A stretch of DNA of 64,000 bases from Cladopsammia gracilis. Lineage: Eukaryota; Cnidaria; Anthozoa; Scleractinia; Dendrophylliidae. Location of the stretch: assembly GCA_022457155.1 (NCBI GenBank), contig JAJGOT010000291.1, positions 905,501-969,500 on the forward strand, given 5' to 3'. Below the pieces are notes generated by a model, which was not told the DNA's origin, made no database searches, and saw only the letters and a program-made list of their open reading frames with translations. Below are positions 22,997-37,200 of this stretch, in pieces. Each line of letters opens with the position of its first letter. Position 1 is the stretch's first letter. The position numbers and the translations under genes were made by a program.

Positions 22997-25900
22997 TCAG
23001 TTGCTTTGTTGTGCCTTGTGCTCATCACTGTATTCCCCATTCTCCAGTTTGCGTCTATCGATTTTCCCATGCACATTTTTAGGAAGATCATCGATAATTT
23101 CCACCTACAAAATTTAAAAAAAAAATAACATTTTAACTGCAGTTGTAAAAATATAAGCAAATACAGTCAACTCTCTCGTAAGTGGACACCCTCGGGAATT
23201 GAAAAAAGTGTCCGTTAGTCTGAGAGCTGTCCGCTTACGAGAATTATTCCCAGAAGCGGACACCAAAGAAAAATAGGGTTGGTGTCCGCTTAAATTTAGA
23301 AGATTGCAGTCTTGAAACCACAGCCAAGGAACACGCTAACATAGTTACTGGATTAGATGAGATACTTGGTCACATTCCATTGAGGATGGCTGTATTTGTC
23401 ACCAAGTTTTTAAAGCGCGATATGCAATCGTGCCTACGTCTTTTTGCTGATGACTGCGTGATATATAGAGAAATATACGACCACCACGATTACCAACTTC
23501 TACGAGATGACTTTGACTGCTATCATTTTGGTCTTGTCGCTGGCAGTTCAAATTCAATGTGGCTAAATGTTATCATATTGGAATAACCTCGAAGAGAATT
23601 CCTTTCCATCACAGCTATTACTTGAATGGTCAAATTATTTATAAAGTAAGATCTGTCAAATACCCTAGGGATTACCATTACTGATGATTTACGTTGGATC
23701 GATCATTGTGACAACATATGCAAAAAGGCAAATTCCACTCTTAGCCTGCTTAAACGCATTTTGGGTGGTTGCTCTCCTACAGTTAAATCAAGAGCTTATT
23801 CTAGTTTAGTTCGTCCCAAACTCGAATATGCCAGCTGTGCATATCATGGAACCCTCACACTTAACAAAACATCGACAAGATCGAAATGATTCAACGTCGA
23901 GCTGCCAGATTTGTCTATAATGACTATTCTAGATATAGCCATGTTTCATCAATAATGGTTACAAGCTTAGCTTGGGACACCCTTGAACAGCGTAGACTAC
24001 TTAATCAATCATGTATGTTCTGTAAGATTCTTCAGGGACATGTTGGCATAAATTTTCACGATGAAGTGCATCCTATAGAAAGAAAATCTCGGCTCCCTCC
24101 TCTTCGTGTAATAATGATATTTTGAAGTTTTCTTTCTATCCTAGATCCATTATAACATGGAATAATTCCCCTTTCGTTGTATAACCCTCAAGAAGTGATG
24201 CATTCAAAGCTACTGCATTACCCGCTATTAGATCTTTTGTTTTTTTTGCTTTTTAATTACTTTTTATTCGCTTTTTTTAAATTATTTCTAAAAAGACCGC
24301 CGCTACTCTAGCCATAAATTTATTGTTTTGATGTATTAATCCATGTTTACATATTCAGTTTTATATTTATATTTATTTATATCTCCTAGTATAGTTTTTA
24401 CTGTTTTAGGAGCAAATGATTAAAGATTAAAGATTAAAGATTAAAGATTACACCAGACGAAATACAGGAAACCAAGTTGTCCAAGTATGCCCCGGCGGAG
24501 AATGCATCTGTTATAAAAGCGACCATAGAATAGGCCATTTCCGAGTTGCCTTTAGCCCCGCTATTAAAGCGAGGCTAGGTGCGAAACCTTTCATACGAAA
24601 ATGAGTTTTCATTCACATGCAAAAAAGTTTTATTTGCATGTGAATGAAAACTCATTTTCATATGAAAGGTTTCGCACCTAGCCTCGCTTTGATAGAGAGG
24701 CTAAAGGCAACTCGGAAATGGCCTATTGCAAAAGAGTTTTCAAGAGGATGAGACAGTATTGAGTATATATGTAAGACTGGGAATCAAAAAGAAAATAAAC
24801 TGACAGGGACATCTTACTATATTTGAACGCATGCGCAGACTAGTATTTACCTTCTCTGGACACATCCATCCACCAGCATTGTTGTTCACGTGATCCTGTA
24901 GTTCTTTTATCAGTTCATCGTGTTTTTTGTTCTTGAAGCCGTTTGATAACACAACGAACGCTTTTATCCCCGGCTTAAAAAAAATGACAGAAAAAATCAT
25001 CGGATGTTATATATATCAAAAACTTTGTCCAGAAAGCAACGTTGAATGTTTTGGCTTCTAGTCGTAAAAGGAGTGGCAAGCTAGATACAATCGGGGTCGC
25101 AAGAATTAGAAGGTTTCCAGTTTTTCTTCCGATTGTATTTTTAATTATGACTCCGTCGCTTAGATGTAGTGAAAAATAAATTGCCGGAGTCGCAGAAGCG
25201 AATTCCCCTGCTTACGACTCCGACAATCTATTTTTCATTGTCAGAGCCTTCTGTGAGGGTCTTTTGAGTTCATATTAATACAGCAATAAGTTTAACCCTC
25301 TCACATCCAGAATCAAACTGCTCCTGTAGCATGTTTCTTACTTTTTATTTGTCTACTACTGGCCAAAACTAGTGTAACCATCTTATTTGCCCGCTTTTAG
25401 AAGTGAAAGTGTTCATTCTTCTTATTTGACGTACTTGTCCATTTGCTTGAGGACTGCTGACCACTGCACTGTCCGCTACTGCAGGATGTTCGTTTAAACA
25501 GCTCTCCAGTTGGTGAGGATAAATGTTTCTCCTATTAAAATAAAACAGGAAAGGCTTGCCTTAAATATAATAGCCTATCCACTGTAAACCACATTTATTT
25601 AATGACTTACTTTTCTCCTATCTATTAAAATATAGACAGGAAAGGATCGCCTTATAGGAATAGAACAAAAAGGATTTCCTTAAATTGCAACTAACCCCAA
25701 CTTTTTTCTTTCGCTAAATAAAATCTCCTGTTTGTCCTGATTAATTGTGCGAAAAAATTATCGTAATTGATAAAATCCCCGCGTTTCTACAGTTGTTTGA
25801 AGTTGGGTGCTTCTGTCCCATTACCGAGCATTTGTGGGAGCTGGGCACGAACTTTGCTGTGACGTCATCCAAGGAGACCATTTGCCGCGTTCTCATAAGC

Positions 25901-28900
25901 ATATATAATCGAGAAGTCCAAGGACTACTGCAAAGCCGATACAACGAGTAAATATATTTGAAAGAGTATTTCGGCTGGCCAGACCAGCCTGAAGAAGGCT
26001 GGTCTGGCCAGCCGAAATATTGTTTCAAATATATTTACTCGTTGTATCAGCTTTGCAGTAGTCTTTGGACTTCTCGTTAGTATATTGATTCATTTTAGCT
26101 GATTAGGTCTCCTCTTGTGAGATCCAACGAAAAACCAGCAGGATCTTCGTCCACGGTTTTTGCAGTTCAACAAGTTCATAAGCAGCCGCGAAGCGACAAA
26201 GGAGAAGGCATTTTAACGCGAATGGTACTCAAAAGCCAAAAAAGGGATTTTCTGCACTCCAACGCCTTTTATGTGTTTGCCCACAGTTCCTTTGTTCTTT
26301 GCATAAAATCCATCTCCTTCGATAACGTCACAAGGCGTCAAAGTAAACCTCGGACCCATTCGTCACATTGCTGGGTATTGGCCGAAAGAACCGCCAAAAT
26401 TTGAAACTTTAAAAGAACTATAAAAAATCAAGGAAAAATGGTACGGTAAAATTTTTTCCGCACAGGTAATCAGGACAATTAGGAGATTTCGTTTGGTAAA
26501 AAACATTGGGGGTTAAATAGAATGACATATATGTTGTGGTGCAATTTTATCCTTGGTGCAAATTTTATTTTCCTTTGTTTAAAACTCGTTATCATACATT
26601 ATAATACATTACCATACCCCAAAACAAAGGAAAATAAAATCTGCACCAAGGACAAATTTGCACCACAACATGTACATTTCTTGCAGAAACACAATTCTTC
26701 ACTTACGTGTTCAATATAATCATATCATCAGAGCGTCCCATTATCCAGAAATAACCATCTGTGTCCCTTCGACCCAAATCGCCTGTTAAACAAGTGAATG
26801 ATTAAAGCTTTCAGACAAATTATCTTTTAAGGGAACATTTAACGAGTTGAAGAGGATAACAAAATCTAATAACTAATTGCTTTGAATCTTATTGCTCTGA
26901 AACTTATATATTGCTCTGAATTTAAGATAAAAATAATCTTCAGAAGTTTGTTTAACTAAACAGTTAGTCGGTAAAGGTGTTAATCTTATTCAGATCGGCC
27001 CTTTTTGGACTACCGGGACCGGGAGAGTGGATTCCGTCCACCCCACCCCACCCCTCCCGCGGCCCCTCCCTCCACCTCCGTAACTTCAAGAATATCAAAC
27101 AAATAGCTATGAAACTTGGACCCTGTGGTGAATTTTAAGTTCCACCTTGCCGCCTAAAACTCCTGACACCCAGTTTACGAACTGAGCTAATTACAGTCCG
27201 AACAACATGCAGCATTTTCAAACCTGTGACGTAGAAATCTCCAGAAAAACAGGCTGCAGTTTTCTTTGGCTCGTCCTTCAAGCAAAAAAAGATAGAATAT
27301 TCTGCTTGATTTAAAATGTTTATTCATAATTGAAGAATACATTTTGTTTCTACACGTACAGAGCAGAATAGCAACTGCTGGCCAATGACGAGGTTCCCAC
27401 AGTTCTCCGATAGGTTTCTCACTGATTTAGTATTATATGGCGAAAAGTCCATAAAAATTTTGCATGGCTTGCTGTCATGCAAGATTTGTTTAAGAAATAA
27501 GTAAATAAATAAATAAATAAAGTGCACGAATGAATGAGCGGACAACAAACGTGTCCGCTTTACTTTGTATTCCCAGTTAGATCGGACATCAGCTCATATA
27601 AAGGCGCCTCTGGCTGCCGCTATCAGTCCATTTTCATCTCACTGTTACCTACCCAACCCATGATATGTGAAGTGAAATGAAATAACTAGCAAGGCCAGAC
27701 CACACACCAGGGTCCACGTCCTCTACCCCTTTCAAACAGTGATATGGGTTTTTTAAAGTGTATATGACAGATCTTTTATATTTGCTTGATGGAATCTACA
27801 TGGTGTTCTTATAAGAAAATCGAAAAGAGTTTTATCGATATCGATTTTCTTTTCCGTATTTTAGCCGTCTAAAAACGTGAAATTTCACTTCCGGTGGGGT
27901 ACAAAACCGCGCAAGAAGAAAGACTGGAAATTGTCCGCTGTGACGTCAATATAAAAATCCCGGTGTCGAGGATTCTCGGTTCCTCACTTTTTTTGGTGCA
28001 CCCTAAGGAAGAAACATGGTTCTATTAAGGTGTGTTGTCTATGGTTGTAGCAACACGCGCCAAAAAACGGAGGAACTGAGAAACCGTGACACTGGCATTC
28101 TTGTATTGATGTCACAGCGGACTATTTTTAGTCTTTCTTCTTGCGCGGTTTTGTAACAAACCGGAAGTGAAATTTCACGTTTTTAGACGGCTAAATCACG
28201 GACAAGAAAAATCGATATAGAAAAACTTTTTTCGACTTTCTTATTAGAACGCCATATAGATTCCAACAAGCAAACGAAAAAAATCTGTCATATACACTCA
28301 CTGTAACGTCTCTTCATCCAAAATATTAAAAGTTGGAAGGGGGCACATGAAAAAATAAAATAAATAGGGAGAAGAAAATTTCAATGTTCAATCCATACCC
28401 TTGCCCGCCTCACATCACTTTCCTAATGGTCAGTCTCTTATCGAGGTTGGTGAGTGGTCCAGATCTATATGTGACATCATACTTGTGTTTTAGCAGCAGC
28501 ATGCAAAACGACTAAGCGACAAATTACAGCGCACGTTATATGACTTATGACTCTTAATGAAGTAGACATTGTTACGAAATGTTCTTACCACATAATAAGT
28601 GAACAACCCAACAGGGCGGTAAGGCTTCACACGAATCACAACTCTTCCAACTGTCCCAAGAGGTACCTCTTGGTTATTTTCGTCAACGATCTGTAGCGTA
28701 AAAAATGACGTTCTGTAAACGCTAGCTGACCAACTGATTCTAGCTTTCCATTGACAAGTAACACAAATGATTGAATCTCGGACATTCTCTTTACTTACAA
28801 GCATGTCGACTCCCGGAAAGGGTTTACCAATAGATCCGATATGCAGTTCATCATTTGGATCTCGTGGAAGAGTCATATCACCCTGCAAAGAGTAAAATGT

Positions 28901-31900
28901 ATATTTGTGTACATCCCGCAAATTTCAGAAAACCGTTTCTCCTTTACGTCTGACACATTCCGAGTCCAAACAAGTAAAGTTGTCACACAGCACAAAAAAA
29001 ATATAAAACGTTGCTTTATAAAGTGATATTTTACACATATTCAGAAAATGGCGCGAGATTTTTTAGGCAATCACAAATCGAAGCAATGTAAAGGTATCGA
29101 ATCGTCCCGTGCAACATCAACTTAAAACCAAATCAAACGCAAAATTACTTTCTACATTTCATTTTTAACTCGTGAATGCGCGAAGCGATGAACGAGTTAT
29201 AGTAGGGGCTGATAACAATGAGCCCGAGATATGTAATGGTCACCTGTCTAAACCATGGGGCCGGCGTTGGAGGAGGGGGTGGGGGGAGTTGGACGCAGGA
29301 GATTGGGGGTCGGGGGGTCGGGGGGTCGGTGGTCTTCGATATAAACCGCTCCATTCCACGACTTACCATCTCACATTGTCCATAATGGTTCCACAGTTCC
29401 ACTCCTGTCTGTTCTTTCCATTGGCGTATCAAGTTTTTAGTTATTGTTTCGCCTCCGGTGTAACAGCGCTTTAATCTGGGAAATTTCACACCTTTGACTT
29501 GCCCTTCTTCCAGTACTTTCAAGTAAATGAAAGGAGACATTGTGACTTGACTTATGGGATACCGCTGAAGGGTGTTAATCGCCTCGCTGGCGCCGACATT
29601 CTTGTAATGAGAGAATGCTCCTGCGCCATCGGACCACGTGACAAAGAAAGCGTCTTGCATGAACCAACTCCAGCCACTCAGGAGAGCGCACCAAAATAGA
29701 TCTGTTTCCGTGAAACGATCTCTAAAAAAGATTAATATTTCTTATTTTTCTTGAACCCTATTAGTATTTTCATATTTCTTGACATTGCGGCATGGCAATG
29801 CTATTCGCAATTCTTCTTTGAGAATTTGAGCTGGTACGGTGGCCCGAAAGTGCCATCCACAATGTCTTTCTTTTTACCTAAGTCGACTTATCTCGACTTA
29901 TAACACAAAATCTCGATTTAAAACACGAGATCTCGACTTATAACGCGAGATCTTGACTTATAACACGAGATCTCGATTTATAACGAGATTTATAATGCGA
30001 GATCTCGACTCATAATACGAGATCTCGACTTACAATGCGAGACCTCGACTTGTAACAAGAGATCTCGACTTATAACACCAGATCTCGACTTATAACGCGA
30101 AATCTCGTCTTACAACACGAGATCTTGACTTATAACACGAGATCTTGACTTATAACCAGAGATCTTGATTTATAATTTTGATGAACGAAAATGCTATTAG
30201 AATGCTCGCAAACACACAAGAAGCAGAGGATGACGTCCAATTCCCTTACCCATAATAGATCTGTCGTGAATAACATTTCCGAGTCCATTTTAACTTGTCA
30301 CTACTCGGAGTTTGGATTTTGGGCGCTTGTGGAAACAGTAAAATTTTGACGAGGACGGTCATCAACCCTAACCCTTCCACTCAGGCATAATGGGATCAAG
30401 TAAAAAATTGTGAAATTTTGAGAACTGATATGACTAGTGAATGCTTTGGACAGTGTACTGAGTGAGGCCTCTGGATGATAAAAGAGATGCATGACCTTTT
30501 GATAAATTAAAAGTTGAATTTTAGAGTATTATATTTGCATAAGCATTTCCAAAAATTCGAAAAACTACAACAATCGTATAGTTTATGATTATGATTTTCT
30601 ATTGCATAACCACTTTTCGCTCCCAGCTTGTACCTTGGATCCCAGATTTGGCTTAACATTGTCAAATAAGAAGTTGGGAATTGAAAATGTGGCCGTTGCA
30701 GGCTGTTATGGGGAGGTGGCTGTAAATGGAGGTTTGATTATATTCTAAATTTTTCTAAGACTTCATTGAATCATATTCATCAGTTCCGCATTCCGGCTCT
30801 TATTCAGAAAACAACAACAGAAACAAACAAACAAGAGGCTCCAAGCAGCCTTTACTCATGCGCATGCGTAAGTAATTTTTATGATATATTTTAAACATGA
30901 TAAGAAGATGTCCGACCTAGAGATAAGTTACTCCTTTCCATTCAGTCATCGTTCCTGCAAACCACGTTGTTTACTACAGTACTGAATGTTTTGGAAATGA
31001 AGGCTGTACCACAATGAAGCCAGTGATTCTTCTAAGTCTTATATATACCAAACGTGAACATAGTAATGTATGTAGGGCTGTAGGAGATGCTGTCGTGACA
31101 CTTAAGTAACGCTCTCTTACCGGAAGTGACAGTATCCGGAAGTCACTAAACAGGAAGTGTAAATGGCGAAGACATGAACCGGAAGTGCACAATTTAAAAT
31201 ATGCGTGCATAAATTTGCATGCAAAATCGTGACACAAAAAATAACAAGAGGCTCCTAGCAGCCTATACTCATGCGCATGCGTAAGTTAGTTTTATGATAT
31301 ATTTTAAACATGATAAGAAGATGTCCGACATGGCGAAGAGTACTCCTTTTATTCAGTCATCGCTCCTGCAAACCACGTTGTTTACTATTGATTGTCTTGG
31401 AAATGAAAGCTGTACCACAATGAAGGGAATGATTCTTCTAAGTCTTATATATACCAAACATGAACATTGCTAATGTAAGAAGGGTTGTAGGAGAGCCTGC
31501 CGTGACACTTGAGTAACGCTCTTTTACCGGAAGTGAGAGTAGCCGGAAGTCACTAAACAGGAAGTGTAGTGGCAAAGCTATGAACCGGAAGTGTACAATT
31601 TAAAATATGCGTGCATGAATTTGCATGCAAAATCGTGACACAAAAAATAAAAATAATAATAAAAATAAAAATAATAACAAGAAAAACGGAGCCGAAACCT
31701 TACCTCATGCCGCTACTCGCATGAGTAAAAATAATAAGAAAAATAATAAGAAAAACGGAGCCGAAACCTTACCTCATGCCGCTTCGCGCATGAGTAATAA
31801 TGACTTAACTACCTCAATGGGCGAATAAGTTAAGGTTCTCTGTTTTATTTTCATTATAGTTACACAGTCAACTCTCTCGTAAGCGACCACCCTTGGTGCA

Positions 31901-32676
31901 CGACAAAGAGGTCGCTTACGGGAGGTGGTCGCTTTCGGGAAAAATCAACAAAATAAGCTCAAACTGAATTGATTAAAGTAATTGCATAAATATATTACCT
32001 TATAAGCTAAAATTAGGCAAATAGACAACGTTTTCTCTGCCTGAAACTAATTTGTTCTTTTTATAAGCAGCACGATTCGGGAAAAGTACAATATAGTTTA
32101 AAATGTGTCACTTGTTAATCAAAATCATCTGAAATTCAATTTTAACCGAACAAAACCTGAGAAAAATGTCAAACATGGGGTGCATGTACGTTTTTTATAC
32201 AATATTGCCTGAAGTAATTGTACTTTTACTAGGTTAATTTGTAGGTCATAGCTCCAGTGATTTCCCGCTCTTGTACGTTGTCATGTGATTTTGCTATGCT
32301 GTTTTTGGCCACTAAGGTAATAGTCTATAATTTCTATTTTAATTTTTAGCGTGAATATTACTTTCAAAGTTATAACTGACATAACTTGTACGACAAAGCT
32401 CCCAGTGATTTCCCTTTCACCTTGCCATGTGATTTTAGCATGCTGTTTCGGACACTAGTTAATCTACTGCTCCTGAACCACCCAACATTTGAGTTTCACC
32501 ATTCTAGCTGATATCGTGTCTGCATATTTTTTCCTCCCAAACACCCACCCACCCACCTACTCACTCACCCACTCGCCCACTCACCCACTCACCCACTCAC
32601 CCAACATTGGTAGCTTTGTCATCTCGTACGTCCTAACTTTCTGTAATTGTAATTCCAGTAGTAAATACACGAGATC

Positions 32677-32735
<59 letters not shown>

Positions 32736-34201
32736 TTATATTTATATATTATAATCCGCAAAGCTGTTGGCATGAAAGCGGATATATTAAATACAATGTA
32801 AAATAAAATAAAATAAACTGACAGGTGTTGCGTGTTCACAAGTTCCATGGTGACCATCTCCTTGAACTTAGCAAGGGTGGGGGCCTCAAGTATATTGTTA
32901 GGGAGCAGGTTCCACTCCTTAAGTGATCTTAAATGATCTGGTATTATAATCCCTTAAAATGGCTTGTCCTTACTAATAAATCATTGGAGGCAGGGAAGCG
33001 CACCCTTGGCTGCACTTCACCCCACAGTAAGTGTTACTATACCCATCCTTGGAAAAAGGTCTGGATATCCTTCTTCAAAGATGTTACCACCGTACCATCT
33101 GACCTATTCTCCTTCCAGAAGGGCACCCCTCGTCGGACCCCCATGTTACACTCGGACATAAGTCTCCACCTAGACACCGCTACTCCGGGGGGAGGGGGAG
33201 TCCCCTCTAGAGACACCGCTACTCTAGTAGGGAGGGATCTCCTACGATAAATATTCGTAAATTGCACGGTGTTTTACGATAAGTCGTGGTAAATTGAACG
33301 GTATTTTACGATAAATAATCGTAAATGGCAAAGTATTTCACGATAAATATTCGTAAATTTCACGGCATTTTACGATAATTAATCGTAAATTGCACGGTAT
33401 TTTATAGTTATAAGTCGAGATCTCGCGTTGTAAGTCGAGACCTCGTGTTATAAGTCGAGATCTCGTGTCATTAGTCGAAATAGGAAAATCTCGACATAGA
33501 TAAAAAGAAACACATTGTGGATGGCCCTTCCGGGCCACCGGAGAGCTGCTATATTGCTCGTTTCGCGCGGTTCATCCGTTCACGCCACCAGTTACAAGCT
33601 TACTTCCCACCCACCCCGCGCTTGCTATTATTAGCTCTTCCTTAACCTCCAGGGAAGTTATTTGAGTACCCGCACTCGATTTGGAGAACATGTTTCCGGG
33701 CATCGTCCGGTTTTTCGCGTCCGGCGGGTAGTCGAATTGTTTCTTATATTTTGAGAGTCCTACGGCTCGTTAATCTAGTTATTGTTTTACACCGTGTTGG
33801 GTATACTTATGATCACTTAAGGTAAAACGAAAAGTGTTTTTTATTCGCATATTTTTGTTCCTGAATCAAATAAAAGCTTGTACGGCTGGTCGGCCTCGAG
33901 CTCTCTCTGCACGGTTGTATTCATTTAGCATGTGATAGACATGTATTCTATTCGGCTGAACGTAGTGAAAGAGAATGTAATATAATTAGGTTTTAATATA
34001 TTATTGAATTAGCATTAGTTGTTATTTTAGTTATTATTTTCTTATTTTTAGAGACACGGCTCAACGGAAGAACATACATGTATTTTTACGAAATTGATCA
34101 TCCACCACTACGGAGACAATGATATTACCTCACAGTAGTATGGACTTTATTCACGGTTTACCTTTAGAACACTGATATCCACCACCACCACCACCATCAA
34201 C

Positions 34202-34268
<67 letters not shown>

Positions 34269-37200
34269 ACATCATCATCATTATCACTTCATAACGCGTA
34301 GTGCGTGCAATCGCACCTTCTACTTACTTTCGCATTCCCGTATAGCCAAGGCCCAGGCTGCCTTGTGAATGTTCTATCATCTTCGCATGTCCAGTTGTGC
34401 CAGTGGTGAAACATATCACAGCAGGTGCCAAGCTTAATGTCTTTACAGTCTAACGAAAAAAAAAAACGATACTATTAACAGCATGAAATCGATAATATTC
34501 TCATTCTCTTCTACCCGGAACTTGATTATGACTCTTGATTTTGGTCAGCTTTGTGCTTCTGCATGCGTTTCTAACTGAGGAGTTTACACAGAGTCTGTCT
34601 TGTGCTTGCACTTTATATCGCGACTTTATGCTCTTGCTTCTTTGCTCTCGAGCAGCAGTTACCGTCAATCGATTTATATACTTAATTCCGTCTTTTGCCG
34701 TCAAATATCTTGAGATAGAAATATAACCTAATCCATTGTCAATTACGAAAGAAGAGCATTCCAGGGCCGTTTTCAACGTATACTAAAAATGTAGCTAAGA
34801 ACTACACTGGGAAAGTGTGCTACAAAAGTTGTCTTACAAGTGAAATGTTCAGTAAACTTCCCACATCTAATTCTGTGTTCGCATCAGCACCCAAACATGT
34901 TCAGAGCAAACATGTTTCGATGAAACCCGTTTCCCGTAAACATGTTTACAATTTCATTGTTTACATTAGTTTTTAATTTCAAAACACGTTTCGTGCATGC
35001 TTGGTTCCATACAGTTTATGCTGTTTTGAGGGAACAAGTATAATCTTGCAAAAAATATATTTATTATTATACGTGAACCGAAAAAAACGTGTCATTGCCA
35101 ATGTTATATTCAAAGAGTATTGGGTTGCGTTTCCTCAATGAATCCAAAAATGGAATTTTTATCATGGAAATGATAGTGCGCATGTGAATCCACGTGCGTC
35201 TGCCGCTGACCTCAGGCAGTTTTTTCGGATCCCTCGCCATTTTCGTTCCCAGAGCTCCACGTTTTTTAATTACGTCAGCCGCTGACCAAACTAAATGAGG
35301 GCTCTGGGAACGCGAATCCGTTTTAGGTCGTTTTAGTATTGGCCGTAATGCTTTAGCCTTTAGGTTTTTCTGATCTTTTAGATATGCTGTTTCTATTTAC
35401 TTACGTACCTGATATCTAGCACTTGCATTTTGTAAAAGATTCTCAAATGAAAGCCATCCTTCCCTACAAATACACAATAGAACTGAAATACACACTTTTA
35501 CTGCTGTTCACTAAGTTCAGAGAGTGCCGATCAAGTTAGAATTTCATAGTTAATCGAAGCACTTGGACGTTACCTTTGCTCATCTTTAATTCTGTTGATC
35601 AAAATTCTGCTTCTAATATTGACTTCACCAGAACTGGTAACCTGAAACATGCGCAAATAAGACATCATTACAACTAAGACTATTCGAATGTTATCGCGGG
35701 GAACTCGATTATACTTCAATCTGCAACTGTTGCGCGCAACGTTACAAGAAAAGATGTACCGTGTGTCCATGCAGGCCTTTAGAGGCAAAGACAACTTTAT
35801 AACTAGATGAATATTGATACATTTTTCTCTTAATTTAAAAATACGAACGGTCACACAGTTTGTGTGGGCTCCCTGTCGTCGTGGTACCATCGTGCTGTTT
35901 CCCTTGGTAAGAAACTTTGCTGCACGTTGCCTCTCTTCACACAGGCGTAAAAATTGGTTCTGGCGAACATAATATAGTGGAATAACCTTGTGATGGACTA
36001 GCATCCCATCCATTTTTCAAGAATGTTGTCACTAATAAAATTAATCAAGAGAACATTCAGTGGGCGGTAATCGTTTTCGTAATTTCAAACCGCCCTCGTG
36101 ATATGCCGGTGCGCGCCATATTATTTCCCGAATTATATTCGAATCATTCCGATTACGCGACTGCTTTGGTTTTGCATTGCTACGCTTTGTGATTGGCTAA
36201 AACATTTCGAGTCACTTTCTCAACCAATCAAAAGTAAAACCAAAACCAATCGTGACCTCCTCTCTCGCGTTTTCCCGCGCTTGGCGCCGGCTACAAGTAC
36301 TGATTTGCTTCGAACTCTGATTTGCCTGTTACAGGCGTTCAGATAGTGGGGAGCAAAGGATAGAGGACCTGAAAAGGAAAAAACATTGCAAGTGCTGATT
36401 ACAATCTAACGCCTGGAACAGGCTAATTTCTGATTGGTTCATTGGATTGTCTGCGTCTGTTGTGATTGGTTAGAATGATTAATTTGGTTTTGGTTTTACG
36501 ACACTCAAGTAAAAAATGCTCAAAACTTAAAAAAGAGCTTACACGAACCTGATCCACAACATCCAGCATCTTGCTGCTGACTTGATCACAACAAGCCGCC
36601 ACCACGCACACTGGTTTTGACATAAGCATTCTCCGGTAGACTTCTTTAGGTCCAACATTGCAAGGAAATAATGTGAGAACACAACCTGAAGAAAGAATAA
36701 GCACAGGTCTCCAGAAACTTTAGGGAGACTGCATGAGTACCAGCCTTTGGCACTGATATTTGTGAAAACCTTTTTTATAATCGATATATAATGAGCTATG
36801 ATTGGTTAATGGTTGCCTTGTGTGTTATTTGCTAAAGCTTGAAACGGCTTTAAACCAATGATAACAACGTGTTGGGAATCCTGCCGGGATGCGCCATTGG
36901 AATGTTATATTTTTAATAAAGCTTAAGTCATACCTGTCCTTAAACAAGCCGCTTGCATCAGCCAGTATTCGGGAATACTGGGTAAAATTATCATCACTCG
37001 ATCTCCTGGTTTCACGCCAGCTGATGCGGACAGAATGTTTGCAACCCTGAAAAAGAAGATATCCATTACAATATCGTACATAAGAACCTACAGGATAAAA
37101 CTTGGCAGTTAAACCCTCAAAATTTTAAGCCTGAATTTAAAGCTTAGAAGGTCCAGTAAAGGTAATAAATAAAATACCAATATAACTTTGACTGTATTTA

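Larger units (their letters stand above)
29837..33540. mobile_element. 3.7-kb TIR element with tandem-array subtermini
   Basis: CGGTGGCCCGAAAGTGCCATC at the left pairs with an inverted right end ending GGGCCACCG (33540). Just inside each end lies an array of CTCGACTTATAACACGAGAT-type units, in opposite orientation at the two ends. No transposase seen. Lies wholly in intron 7 of the synthetase gene and has gathered other repeats. Confidence 0.75.

Noticed and set aside
22940..23128. Plus-strand 62-codon protein conserved with 6709-6966
   Set aside because: Antisense of the terminal synthetase exon.
29145..29366. C-terminal extension of the long minus-strand frame after the synthetase exon 8
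   Set aside because: A strong donor (GTAAGT) ends the exon at 29367; the remainder is proline-rich intron read-through.
29884..30172. CRISPR-like array
   Set aside because: 20-base units without spacers, inverted again at the other end of a transposon.
32489..32806. 105-codon frame with Ile-Tyr repeats
   Set aside because: Translation of the CACTCACC and AT microsatellites.
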